Shown in pieces: positions 12,817-22,952 of a stretch of DNA of 64,000 bases. Numbering within the stretch: the first letter of the stretch is position 1; each line of letters starts with the position of its first letter. Location: positions 27,514,716 through 27,578,715 of the forward strand of contig CM064874.1 of NCBI GenBank assembly GCA_032719365.1, given 5' to 3'. This stretch comes from Prinsepia uniflora. Lineage: Eukaryota > Streptophyta > Magnoliopsida > Rosales > Rosaceae. The notes below the pieces were generated by a model, which had not been told where the DNA came from, did no database searches, and worked only from the letters and a program-made list of their open reading frames with translations. Made by a program: the position numbers and the translations under genes.

Positions 12817-13935
12817 CCAACACAGTAACATTAGCACACCGTGTGCAAAACATACAACCCTGGATCTCCGCTCATACCGAGCGACGACCCCGAACCTTTG
12901 CTCAAAAAAGAGAAACTCTGCCTCCCTCGTACCCAAAAACTCTGGGTACAGTCACCCTGACATCTCATACAATAAAAGGAAACATTCCCCAAACGTTCCC
13001 GATTCCCAACAACCGTAACTAGAACCACTCTCGGTAGTAGTGCTTGCCACAGACTCGTGCAGACCTAACCACCGGACATTGCTATCGAGACTCCGCATCC
13101 AATGGAATCACTCGCCCGTACAACTACTCCGTATCCCCACTCCGGGATTCCATCGACAAGTACCAACCCTGGTAACCTGTCCAACCAACTCTAACCAGTC
13201 GTAACTCAACTTAACCAATGTCGTCTACCAGGTAGCCATGACCTTAGTTGCACCAATTATCCATCACAACTAAAGTAGCACGACGACCAACTAGGTCTAA
13301 CCGATAAGTACAATCCCGACTGCAGAGTGCAGTCCCATCACTAAAGCTGACATGACATGACCGACCAACGATCTCGACTCCAAAAAGTCATCAAAGTTAA
13401 ACCACTCGCCAACTCATATTTCCGAACCATACACCCTACCTTAGGGTTCCACGATCACTATCTAGGGTTCCCCTGAACCCAACTGCAGAAAGCAGTATAA
13501 TCCACAATCTGGCCGACCACGGGGTCTCGACATCGTAAAGATGTCAATCCAATCCTACCGTCAATCCAACTAGGTTTCCTCGAACCCGGCTGCTCCTAGC
13601 AGCATATCCATCTAACTCAACAAAATTCGACCATCTAATGGTCACAATTCCTAACCAGTCGTCAAACCGATCCTACATCATCGTGAAAGACGATCCCAAC
13701 TAACTGTCTCATGATCAAAAATCTAAAGTGCTGTTACGTTAATCCTTCAGTAGGGTCCCACACTGCCACCCATGATAGAACTATGGCAACCCCAACATCA
13801 AATGCCGAACCAAAACGAACCACGATTCAATCCTACTAACTACCGTACAGGCATCCTAACTATCAGGTTGATAACAAACTGTAGCCCATTGAGACATCAC
13901 ATTCTCGACCTGCGCGCACAGTAAAAGCAAACCGT

Positions 13936-13947
13936 AATCTGATACCA
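13936..13947 (-). promoter_or_regulatory. Primer binding site (initiator tRNA-Met) of the LARD-like element
   Basis: The minus strand reads TGGTATCAGATT two bases after the LTR end (...GACA). It matches the canonical plant PBS TGGTATCAGAGC at 10 of 12 positions. Confidence 0.8.
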
Positions 13948-13949
13948 CT

Positions 13950-14844
13950 TGTCAAGACCCGTCCCAATCCCCCCAAGATTAACACGGGACACCCCTGATC
14001 CCGTCTAACACGGAATGTCAGACCAGGGAAAGTTAAAAACCTTTAGCCCGAAGGCTTCCAGAGTATACCAGGATCCGAAGGAAGTATGTGATATCTCGGT
14101 CTCCGCTACAGTCCGCGCCGTATTCAACCTGAAGGGCATTAAAAATAGAAAGACTGTGAGTGGACAAAAAGTAATAAGTTTCGTAAAACACATTTATAAA
14201 AGACCTTTATGCCCTTCACTAAAAAGCATGCATGCATAGTAAAACCATTTATCCAATCACATATTTGTAAACAACCATAATCATACGGGCTCCTGCCCAA
14301 ATCATTTACAGAAAACCATAACATAGTAAACATATGCGGGATCTCAGCCCAAATCCATTTATCATCATAAAACACAATTTCGTAAACCATTTGAAATCAT
14401 GTTCATCCATATATTTCATATCACCAAACCTGTCACGGTAATCTAGAGCTACGCGCGTGCTACCCGGGATCTCAAACCCAAGTCTCTCCACGGTCCACCT
14501 AGGTCAATGTCCGTAGATCTATGAACCTCCTGGAGGTTACGAACCATGGCCTTTCTGAGAGTAAGGAACCCAACTAGGGGGCGACTCCACTCAGTCAGTG
14601 CTCCGTGACTACTCCAGGGTCCACCCAGGCCAACGACCCTTCCCGGAGGAGACAATCATATATAAAGGATGGCATACGAAAAACCTTTTGAAATCATTCT
14701 TTAAACCTTTCAAGTATTCATGCCCGGCCCCCATAAGCCGACATGAACCATAAAAACCTTTCAAGGGTTCATGCCGGTTCCCATAAACCGTTATGAACCG
14801 TAAATCCTTTTAAGGGTTCATGCCGGTCCCCATAAACCGTCATG
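13950..14844 (-). repeat. 5' LTR of the LARD-like element, truncated
   Basis: Starts TGTCAAGACCCGTCCC on the plus strand and follows the complete LTR at 7380 for about 895 bp, to CATAAACCGTCATG. Beyond 14844 the sequence switches abruptly to the C-terminal coding end of a Tekay-like pol gene. Only the part of the LTR next to the PBS survives. Confidence 0.8.
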
Positions 14845-16925
14845 TGGCCTCTTCCACGTTCTGATTTCTCCAAAGAACCTTGACTAGGGGATTTTTCTTT
14901 CAGCGAAGCACCTTATCCTTTCGATCCAAGATTTGTACAAGCTGTTCCTCAAAGCTTAAGTCTTCCTTGAGCTCAATGGGTTGTTCTTCTAACACATGGG
15001 ACTCATCATACATATATTTCCACAGCATTGCCACATGGAATACATTATGAACTCTGGAAAGCTCTGGAGGTAAGGCTAATCTGTAAGCAACCCGGCCAAT
15101 CTTCTCAACAATCTCATATGGTTCGATGAAACGGGGGCTCAGTTTCCCGCGCCTGCCAAATCGTACTATGCCTTTCCAAGGAGATAACTTCAGAAAGACC
15201 CAATCTTCAATTGCAAATTCAAGATCTCTGATCCGACGGTCCACGTAGCTCTTTTGTCTATCCTGGGCTACCTTGAGTCTATCTCTGATAAGCTTAATTT
15301 TCTCCATCATTAGATCTATCAATTCGGACCTAGACAATTTTCTTTCGCCCACGTCTGTCCAACACAAAGGGGTTCTGCACTGTCGTACATATAGGGCTTC
15401 ATAAGGTGCCATCCCAATACTCGCTTGGTAACTATTGTTGTAGGCGAATTCCATCAATGTTAAATGTGACTCCCAAGTACCCTGGAATTGCAAAACACAT
15501 GCTCTCATCATATCTTCCAAGGTCTGGATGGTCCGTTCCGACTGTTCGTCTGTCTAAGGGTGGAACGCCGTACTAAAATGCAATCGTGTCCCAAAAGCTT
15601 CATGTAAACTCTACCAAAATCTGGATGTAAATCGTGGATCTCGATCCAAGACAATAGAGGCAGGAGTGCCGTGTAACCGGATAATCTCATTAATGAATAA
15701 TCTAGCATACTGGGTCATCTGAAAGTCTTCCTTCACAGGTCCACTATCACCCAAACTCCATCGTAGCCTCAGGGCGTCCTCGGAAGTTTAAACACAAAAT
15801 CCATGGTTATATGGTCCCATTTCCACTCTGGGATAGGAAGTGGTTGCAGTGCTCCATAGGGTCTCTGTCTCTCAGCTTTTACATGCTGACATATCAAACA
15901 CTTGCTCACATACTCAACAATTTCCCGTTTAATACCCGGCCACCAATAATGTTCTCGAAACGTACGGTACATTTTGGTCCCTCTTGGATGCATAGCGTAC
16001 GCCAAACTATGGGCTTCGTCCAGAATCTCCTTCTTTAACACTACATCCTCAGGTACACAGAATCTTCCTTCCTTTGTTAAGGATCCATCCTCGCTAACTG
16101 CATAATCTTGTCGTTCCCCTGCTTCCACTTCAATTCGAAGAATACATAAGACAGGGTCTTGGAATTGGGCATCAATGATCTGATCAATTAGGATTGGTCG
16201 CACCTGGAAACTGGCTAACAAAACACCTTGGCTATCAAGTTCCAACATAACACAATTTCTACGAAGTTCAATCAATAAAGGTAAATGTATCATACGCAGA
16301 TGGGCTATCGAATGTGCTAATTTCCGACTCAATGCATCAGCTACCACATTAGCTTTTCCAGGATGGTATTCAATCGTGCAGTCATAATCCTTAATCAGTT
16401 CCAACCATCTTCTTTGCCTCACGTTTAACTCTTTCTGGGTGAAAAAGTACTTCAAACTTTTATGATCAGTAAACAGTCTGCATGTTTCACCGTATAAATA
16501 ATGTCTCCAAATTTTTAGAGCATGTACCACTGCAGCCAGTTCTAGATCATGGGTAGGATAGTTGCATTCATGCGGTTTTAACTGTCGAGAAGCATAAGCA
16601 ATCACCTTCCCATGTTGCATTACCACACACCCCAACCCGTGTAAGCATGCATCAGTATACATTTAGAATTCTCCACTATCATCTGGAAGGGTCAATACCG
16701 GAGCGGATGTCAATCGTTTCTTCAATTCTTGAGAACTCCGCTCACAAGTCTCATCCCAAATGAACTTAACTTCCTTCCTGGTCAAGTGAGTCAATGGGGC
16801 AGCAATCGTAGAAAATTCTTCTACAAAACGTCTGTAGTAACCGGCCAACCCTAAAAAGCTCCTCACTTCGGTCACTGTTGTCGACTGCTCCCAGTTTACC
16901 ACTGCCTCAATCTTCCGGGGATCAA
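14845..16925 (-). pseudogene. Tekay-like pol, C-terminal half: RT end, RNase H, integrase, chromodomain-like tail
   Basis: Continues the pol frame after the inserted element. 16925-16663 reads IDPRKIEAVVNW and FLGLAGYYRRFV (RT thumb) up to a TAA at 16663-16665. 16662-15769 reads RNase H (TDACLHGLGC, ASRQLKPHE, HDLELAAVVHALKIWRHYLYG, FTDHKSLKYFF) and the integrase zinc region (HPRGTKMYRTFREHYWWPG, CLICQHVKAE). After more breaks, 15520-14900 reads the integrase end and the chromodomain-like FIEPYEIVEKIGRVAYRLALPPELS...LDRKDKVLR, then a stop. A few more coding-like residues (PLVKVLWRNQNVEEAT) reach the junction at 14845. Stops interrupt the integrase core as well. It is not functional. Confidence 0.88.
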
Positions 16926-17059
16926 TGACTATGCCCAAACTACGCATTAAATTAAACACGTAATTTGAGTATTGTGCAATTTAAACCCTTTTTGTGTAGA
17001 TGTAGTATTGGTAAATAGGGATCGTTCTTAACCGGGGAAATTAGGGAACATTAATAATG

Positions 17060-17290
17060 TGTTAGTGGGAGATGAATAAAAGAATAATGAATTAAAGAAT
17101 TAAATAATCAAAGAATTAAATAATCAAAGAATTAATAAATTAAAGAATAGATGAATAAGAGAATAAAGAAATAAGAGAATCAAAGAATAAAGAATTAAAG
17201 GAATTAAAGAATTAAAGAATTAAAAGAATAAAAGAATGAAAGAATAAAAGAATAAAGAGGGGGGTTTTGAAAAGATTTATAACTAAATTA
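17060..17290. repeat. A/G-rich imperfect tandem repeat (AAAGAATTA type)
   Basis: Runs of AATAAAGAATTAAAGAAT-like units over about 230 bp, almost free of C, within the LTR of the non-autonomous element. Confidence 0.85.
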
Positions 17291-18128
17291 AAGAAAACAC
17301 TAATTAAGAATTAAAATGCAAATGCTCATGCTAATTGGAACTTACAAACCATAGAGAAGTTTCATAGACAAAACCCACACTTTTACGTAAGTAATTTCGA
17401 ATTAACAATCACATTATTTAAACTACTCCTAAAAATAGACTTCTTTCTAACATTTTGCTCATAATAAACCAATCACGAAATCCTACCTTCATCATCTCAA
17501 ATACTTACATATATCTTTCAATATTATAAATGCATCAACCATTAATGTGCGTCAAACATCAATATGCTTCAAACATTTACAACATGATTTACCTTAAGTT
17601 TATAATTAAATGCGCCGACAGCGATCAACATTTAATCTCTTCAATTCCACTCTAAGTGCACCGACAGCGGATAAAACACTTAACATCAAATTGAAGTTTA
17701 AGCACTAAAACATATGAAGTAAAAGAAATTCAAAAAGTAAAACACATGGAGATTGCATTCTTACTTACAAATGTTAGAAAGAAAATACCAAGAACAATAG
17801 TAAAGAAGAAATGAAAATAACATAAAAATAACATAAATTACGAATAAGAATTAAAAGAAAACTAATTAATAAGAAAATCTACAAGAAGTAAAAATGGTCC
17901 CCAAAAATGTCTCTCAAAAGAGAGAAACAAAAGAACTAACTAAGAACTAAGAACTAAGAAAGAAATGGAGGAATGAAACTAATTGGGGACTCCCCAAATA
18001 CATGAAATGACCTCCCTATTTATAGAGGGAGTGTCACAATTGTTTAATTAAAAGTACAAAATTAAAATATAAAAATAGCAATAAAATAGTACATGAAGAA
18101 GTGATGGAAATGATGAGATTGGGTGGGA

Positions 18129-18231
18129 AAAGATGCTGATTTTAGAGCAAATATGCTGATTTTGGGGAAAAGTGGCTGATTTTGGGGAAAAGTTGCTGAT
18201 TTTGGGGCAAATATGCTGATTTTGGGAACTA
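18129..18231. repeat. Minisatellite, about 22-bp GCTGATTTTGGGG unit
   Basis: Five copies of GCTGATTTT(A/G)GGG(C/A)AAA(A/T) spaced about 20-24 bp apart inside the LTR, followed by GGGCTGCTGGAT copies. Confidence 0.8.
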
Positions 18232-18517
18232 TTGGGGGCTGCTGGATATTTGGCTTGGGCTGCTGGATTTCAGCAGCTTCCCACCGAATTTCCTTGTGAT
18301 TTTCGGTGGTTTTTCATATTTCGTCCATAATTTCTTCGTTATAATTCCGATCGGGACGATTCTTTCACCAAAATGCTCCAAATTCCAAGCTTTATTTATT
18401 TCTACAAAAATATCACAAAATAAATTAATTTGTCTAATTATTTATTATTTTAATATTAAAAGTCAAGTATAAAGGGTATAAAATAATATAAAATAACGCT
18501 TATTTGAGGACCTATCA

Positions 18518-18532
18518 AATACCCCCACACTT
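18518..18532 (-). promoter_or_regulatory. Polypurine tract of the non-autonomous element
   Basis: The minus strand reads AAGTGTGGGGGTATT directly before the LTR start TGATAGGTCC. Confidence 0.7.
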
Positions 18533-19267
18533 AAACTTTGCTAGTCCCTAGCAGATACGAAAATTAAACTACGAATTCAAAACAAGTAACCCTTAACCAT
18601 TTGTCTCAATATTTCATTATTACAATCATGGCATAAAAGATTTTCACTTAAAGCGTTTAAGCATATGGAATTCAAGAGTTAATATTTTGTAACAAAATGC
18701 TTCAACAAGTAAGATAATGAGTAAATATGGTGAATTGGATCTCAACATGAATAAAACAAGTATGAATCAACTCACAAAGATATGCACTCATAAATTCACT
18801 CAATTTGTGAGGGTTTGTGTTTGCACTCAAAGTATGTGAGAAATATTCACATAATCGAAATGAAGTACTTTTGCAAAATCTCAAACAAACACCTCAAGAT
18901 AAAAACAACACATACTTGCGCAAATGAACCAAAACCATAAGCTTACTCAAGTGATTAACTCAACTAATCAAAATTTACCATCTTAAGGATCATAAGGTCT
19001 TTACGAAGGTTGTAATGGGGCTAAGTTTAGAGGCAAGGAATATATAGGACAAGTGGTGCTCAATTCGTTCCAAGACTCAATAGACTCCCAAAACGTATCA
19101 TAGCTTCCCAACCTTAGTGCAATGATGTCAATAATCCATCCTTTCGAACATAGGCCTAATTCCATCATGTTGGGCCTCACAATCATTCTTTGTGTCGGAT
19201 TTACAAATGTAAGGGACTTAACTCAAACATTACATAACCAAACCTTATTACCTTGATCGAGACTCAA

Positions 19268-19345
19268 CTTTTTTTTTTCTCTTTTTTTTTTCTTCTTTTT
19301 TTTTTCTTTTTGATTTTTTTGATTTTTTGGTTTTTTTTTTATCAA
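19268..19345. repeat. Pyrimidine-rich (T/C) low-complexity tract
   Basis: Nearly unbroken T with single C interruptions, then TTTTTTGATTTTTTGG-type units. Confidence 0.9.
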
Positions 19346-20065
19346 GGTAATAACATGTGTCAACAATACAACAAAGCTTGAGTCGGTAAATCCAAATAAT
19401 TCACATAAAAGTCTTTTCAACATCATTATTTTCTCCTTACACAATCTTTATATCTTCAACCGAGTTCTTGGAACAAGGGTAAAGGATGTCTATACTAAGC
19501 TCAAGTGTTTAGATAATCATGGTGATGAAAGAAAGGCTTAATGTGGGCTCAGAAGGGTTAAAACTAAGGGGGTCGCAACTCGTGCGCACAAAATAGGGAA
19601 CATGGATATTTGAATTTGTGGTGTTAACCCTAATGCCTTAATCATATCCAAAATCAGAGAGTTTATTGACTTAAAAGCTTTGAAAATCACATTGAATAAG
19701 TTCTAGTACTCTAGAGTTCATTAAAAGCTATGGCAAGTAGTTATGAGGCATATGTATATCAATTTAAACAAAAAACTTATGAATCACTCATCAAAGATGT
19801 ATATAAAGTTCTAAAGCTCACATAAGGTTCATATGATTCATACTTATCTTATCATGCTCGTTTATATGCCAATTTACATGCATTATCTTCAAGTTATAAC
19901 ACTTAATCACAAAATATTAACAAACAAATTCAAGTTGTAGTGATTATCTTTATGGCCATCACATATTCCTTTCTGTTCATTTATGTCATTGACAAGTTAA
20001 ATGGCAACTTAAGACTCATAAAAACACTAAGTTAAAACAAAAAGATTCAAAAAAAACAATAATAT

Positions 20066-20132
20066 TTTTTTCCATTTTTTTTTCACCCTTTTTTTTATAA
20101 TTTTTTTCAATTTTTTTTTGTTTTTTTTTTGA
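20066..20132. repeat. Poly-T-rich low-complexity tract
   Basis: Several T runs of 7-9 bases separated by short CA/AA steps. Confidence 0.9.
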
Positions 20133-20423
20133 ACAATTAAAATTGTAAACCATTCCCCCACACTTAAATTCTACATTGTCCTCAATGTAGGAAAATACGA
20201 AGTAATTAAACATAGAATCAAAGTAAGGAAGATGATTTACGAAAATAATAGGAAAACATTAAATAAACAAAATAAAAGAGAGTGAAGGGTGGAGGATAGC
20301 AAATCTGTATTGATGACTCCTTCACATCCCGGGAACACATTGGGTTGCCTCCCAACAAGCGCTTGAAGTTTAACGTCCATCCAGCCTAGACAGAGATGCA
20401 AGTTAGTTAGTCAGAGATGTACG

Positions 20424-20577
20424 TTCACCAAAATGCTCCAAATTCCAAGCTTTATTTATTTCTACAAAAATATCACAAAATAAATTAATTTGTCTAATTA
20501 TTTATTATTTTAATATTAAAAGTCAAGTATAAAGGGTATAAAATAATATAAAATAACGCTTATTTGAGGACCTATCA
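20424..20577 (-). repeat. 5' LTR fragment of the non-autonomous element
   Basis: By my block-by-block comparison, identical over 154 bp to 18364-18517 (TTCACCAAAATGCTCC ... GACCTATCA). The other 1.4 kb of the 5' LTR and the PBS are missing, so the junction at 20423/20424 marks a deletion. Confidence 0.85.
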
Positions 20578-22859
20578 ATCAACACAAATTCCTTCCGCAG
20601 AAATCACATGTCCTAGAAACCCCACACTAGTTAACCAAAATTGGCACTTACTCAATTTGGCAAAAAGCTGATTTTCCCTTAGTGTATCAAGCACAAGCCT
20701 CAGGTGCTTCTCATGCGCCTTCTTACTGTTTGAATACACCAAAATATCATCGATAAACATAATGACAAACTGATCAAGATATTTCCGAAACACTCGGTTC
20801 ATCAAATCCATAAATGTCGCTGGTGCATTGGTCAACCCAAATGGCATTACTAGAAACTCATAATGACCATACCGAGTCCGAAAGGCTGTTTTTGGAATAT
20901 CCTCTTCTCGGATCCTCAACTGATGGTAACCAGAACGGAGATCAATCTTCGAAAAATACTTAGCTCCCCTTAATTGGTCAAACAAATCATCGATTCGGGG
21001 CAAAGATACTTATTCTTTATTGTCACCTTGTTCAATTGCCTATAATCCATGCATAATCTCAAACTGCCCTCTTTCTTTCTTACAAATAGTACGGGGGCTC
21101 CCCACGCTGACACACTCGGCCGAATGAACCCCATGTCAACTAGATCTTGCAACTGCACTTTCAATTCCCTTAACTCGGCTGGTACCATAGGATAAGGAGT
21201 CAAGGAAATAGGTCGTGTACTAGGGATCAAATCAATAGTGAACTTCATCTCCCTATATGGTGGTAACCCTGGTAAATCCTCAGGAAACACATCTGAGAAC
21301 TCACATACGATTGGGATGTCCTCGGCCCTAGCTGGGGTATCCCGTACATCAATCACATGTGCCAAATAACCCTGGAAACCTCTTCTCAACAATCTCTCTA
21401 CCGTGAGGGCTGATATGACTCTGGCGGGTAACATTCTCCGATCTCCCTGAAATATCACCTTTGGTAACCCTGGGCTCCGGAGTATCACCCTCTTATCGAA
21501 ACACTCGATAGAGGCATGATGGGTTGTCAACCAATCCATCCCAAGGATAACATCAAAATCATACAAATCGAACAGTATTAGGTCAGACACTAAGGTCACA
21601 CCCCCTATCAATACAGGATAACCTCGTATTACCTGGTTTACCATATATATATCACCAGTAGGCGTACCGACTCCCATATCACAACCAATCGAAGAGATCT
21701 TTTTATCTGTTAACGAGGCATAATCTCGAGAAACAAAAGAGTGGGTAGCTCCCAGGTCTATTAAGGTACGTGCATGATGACCAAAAATAGTAAGCATACA
21801 TGTCACCACACCCGGGGTTTCTCGGGCCTCCTGTTGAGTGACTGCAAACACTCGGGCCTGTGGTCCCGAAGTCCGACCCCGTCCTCGTGGTCTACCACGT
21901 CCTCTGCCAACTCCTCTCCTACCTGTCGCATCAGAAGTCGAGGCTGTATTCAGACTCTGCTCTGCTGTTCCTCGACCTTTACCGCTACTACCTGATCGGT
22001 ATGGGCAGTTCCTTATGATATGTCCAGGCTCTCCACAAGAATAACAAGTCACTGAACCAGGCCAACTAGGTCTATTGCTCTGTCCGTCAGTAGACCCCAT
22101 AGATGTTCCACTAGACTGAGATGTTGCCTGAGGTCTAAAACCAAATCTATGTGTACTTCCACTACCAAAACTTGGACGAGTGCCACCAGAAGATCCAGAA
22201 CTAGAACTACCCCTCTTAGGCCATCTCTGACTCAAAGATCCCTGATACTGTCGCTCTCGGCGCCGACCAAAGCCTGAAAACTGTTGTCGTACTAGCAAGG
22301 TCACCTCAACTTTGGCGGCAGCTTCAGACAACTCTCTCAGGGTAGCATATGTTCCTACTGTCACAGCACCACAAATCTCATTTCTCAATCCCTGCTCAAA
22401 TCGTCTGCACTTGTCCTCCTCGTTTGCCACATACAGAGGAGCGAAACTAGATAGGTTCAAGAATTTCTGCTTGTAGTCAGCCACTGACAAGTTTCCTTGT
22501 TGCAGCTGAAGGAACTCTACTTCCTTGGCATTGCGAAAGGAACCAGGATAAAACTGGTCTAGGAAACGGTGCTGGAAATCCTCCCAACTCAGGGTGCGGG
22601 CATCCAACCCCGTCAGCTATAATCTGCGCCACCACCTATACGCCTGATTACTCAGCATGAACGTGGCTAATGGAACCTTGTCTCCTGGTGGGCATCACAT
22701 GATCTCGAAAAACCTCTCCAATTGTGTAATCCACTCATAGGCCTCGTGTGGGTTGGTCTGGCCAGTAAAACTAGTGGCCCCCAAATGTTGAGCTCTTTCT
22801 ACGTCCAGACCCTTCATCTCATCACCAGGTTGTGCACGAGGCTCACGTCTTGGAGGCAT
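20578..22859 (-). pseudogene. Tekay-like gag-protease-RT, N-terminal half
   Basis: The gag starts MPPRREPRAQPGDEMKGLD at 22859. TGA at 22695-22697 and TAG at 22617-22619 break it. The long frame 22607-20970 then gives the gag core (DFQHRFLDQFYPGSFR, CRRFEQGLRNEI), one CCHC knuckle CYSCGEPGHIIRNC (about 22046-22005), the protease and the start of RT (LRLCMDYRQLNKVTIKNK). A single missing C near 21006 shifts the frame; 21003-20583 continues the RT with DDLFDQLRGAKYFSKIDL, YEFLVMPFGLTNAPATF and MFIDDILVYS. The RT then runs into the inserted element at 20577. The protease motif reads LIDLGATHSF, with Leu where DTG/DSG has Thr or Ser. Confidence 0.9.
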
Positions 22860-22937
22860 ATTGAGGTATCTATAAGTAAAACAGATCAGTATAACAACAC
22901 ATGCACACAAGGTGCAAGACTCAGACTGCAACCTACT

Positions 22938-22949
22938 GCTCTGATACCA
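22938..22949 (-). promoter_or_regulatory. Primer binding site (initiator tRNA-Met) of the Tekay-like element
   Basis: The minus strand reads TGGTATCAGAGC three bases after the LTR end ...CTTGTCA. Confidence 0.88.
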
Positions 22950-22952
22950 ATT

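Larger units (their letters stand above)
10567..13949 (-). mobile_element. Interior of the LARD-like element, no coding capacity seen
   Basis: 3383 bp between the two LTRs. The longest ORF (149 aa, 12719-12270 minus) overlaps a CAGCAC/CAGTAT-type simple repeat and resembles no retroelement protein. CA- and CAA-rich simple sequence is frequent. I see only the minus-strand priming site at the right end and the purine tract at the left end. Confidence 0.7.
7380..14844 (-). mobile_element. LARD-like non-autonomous Ty3-gypsy element (5' LTR truncated)
   Basis: Read on the minus strand: a partial 5' LTR (14844-13950), a PBS 2 bases beyond it, an interior of 3383 bp, a purine-rich tract, then a complete 3' LTR (10566-7380). 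The two LTRs are clearly homologous over their shared first ~895 plus-strand bases, including AAACCTTTAGCCCGAAGGCT and TCAACCTGAAGGGCATT. The interior has no gag, protease, RT or integrase motif in any frame, so the element must have used proteins from a relative. Its LTRs belong to the lineage of the Tekay-like element next door. The truncated LTR means the target-site duplication cannot be tested. Confidence 0.75.
16926..18517 (-). repeat. 3' LTR of the non-autonomous element, complete
   Basis: 1592 bp bounded by TGACTATG and CCTATCA on the plus strand. AT-rich, with an AAAGAATTAAA-type array and a small GCTGATTTTGGGG minisatellite. Its last 154 bp recur exactly at 20424-20577. Confidence 0.8.
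18533..20423 (-). mobile_element. Interior of the non-autonomous element
   Basis: 1.9 kb without coding motifs. It includes pyrimidine-rich tracts at 19268-19345 and 20066-20132, a plus-strand CCCCCACACTTAAATTCTAC...CTCAATG motif at about 20156-20188, and GGGTTGCCTCCCAACAAGCGC at about 20341. Both motifs recall Athila-type non-coding regions. Confidence 0.65.
16926..20577 (-). mobile_element. Non-autonomous LTR retroelement (Athila-like features) inside the Tekay RT
   Basis: 3652 bp flanked by an exact 5-bp duplication ATCAA (16921-16925 and 20578-20582), with TGACTATG...CCTATCA ends. Removing it rejoins the host RT reading (GICVD to PRKIEAV). On the minus strand it starts TGATAGGTCC. A complete LTR lies at 16926-18517, and an identical 154-bp piece of it forms the other end at 20424-20577. 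The interior has no protein domains but carries minus-strand GTGTGGGGG tracts and a CATTGAGGACAATGTAGAAT motif of the kind seen near 3' ends of Athila/Tat-type elements; this lineage call is tentative. Confidence 0.85.
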
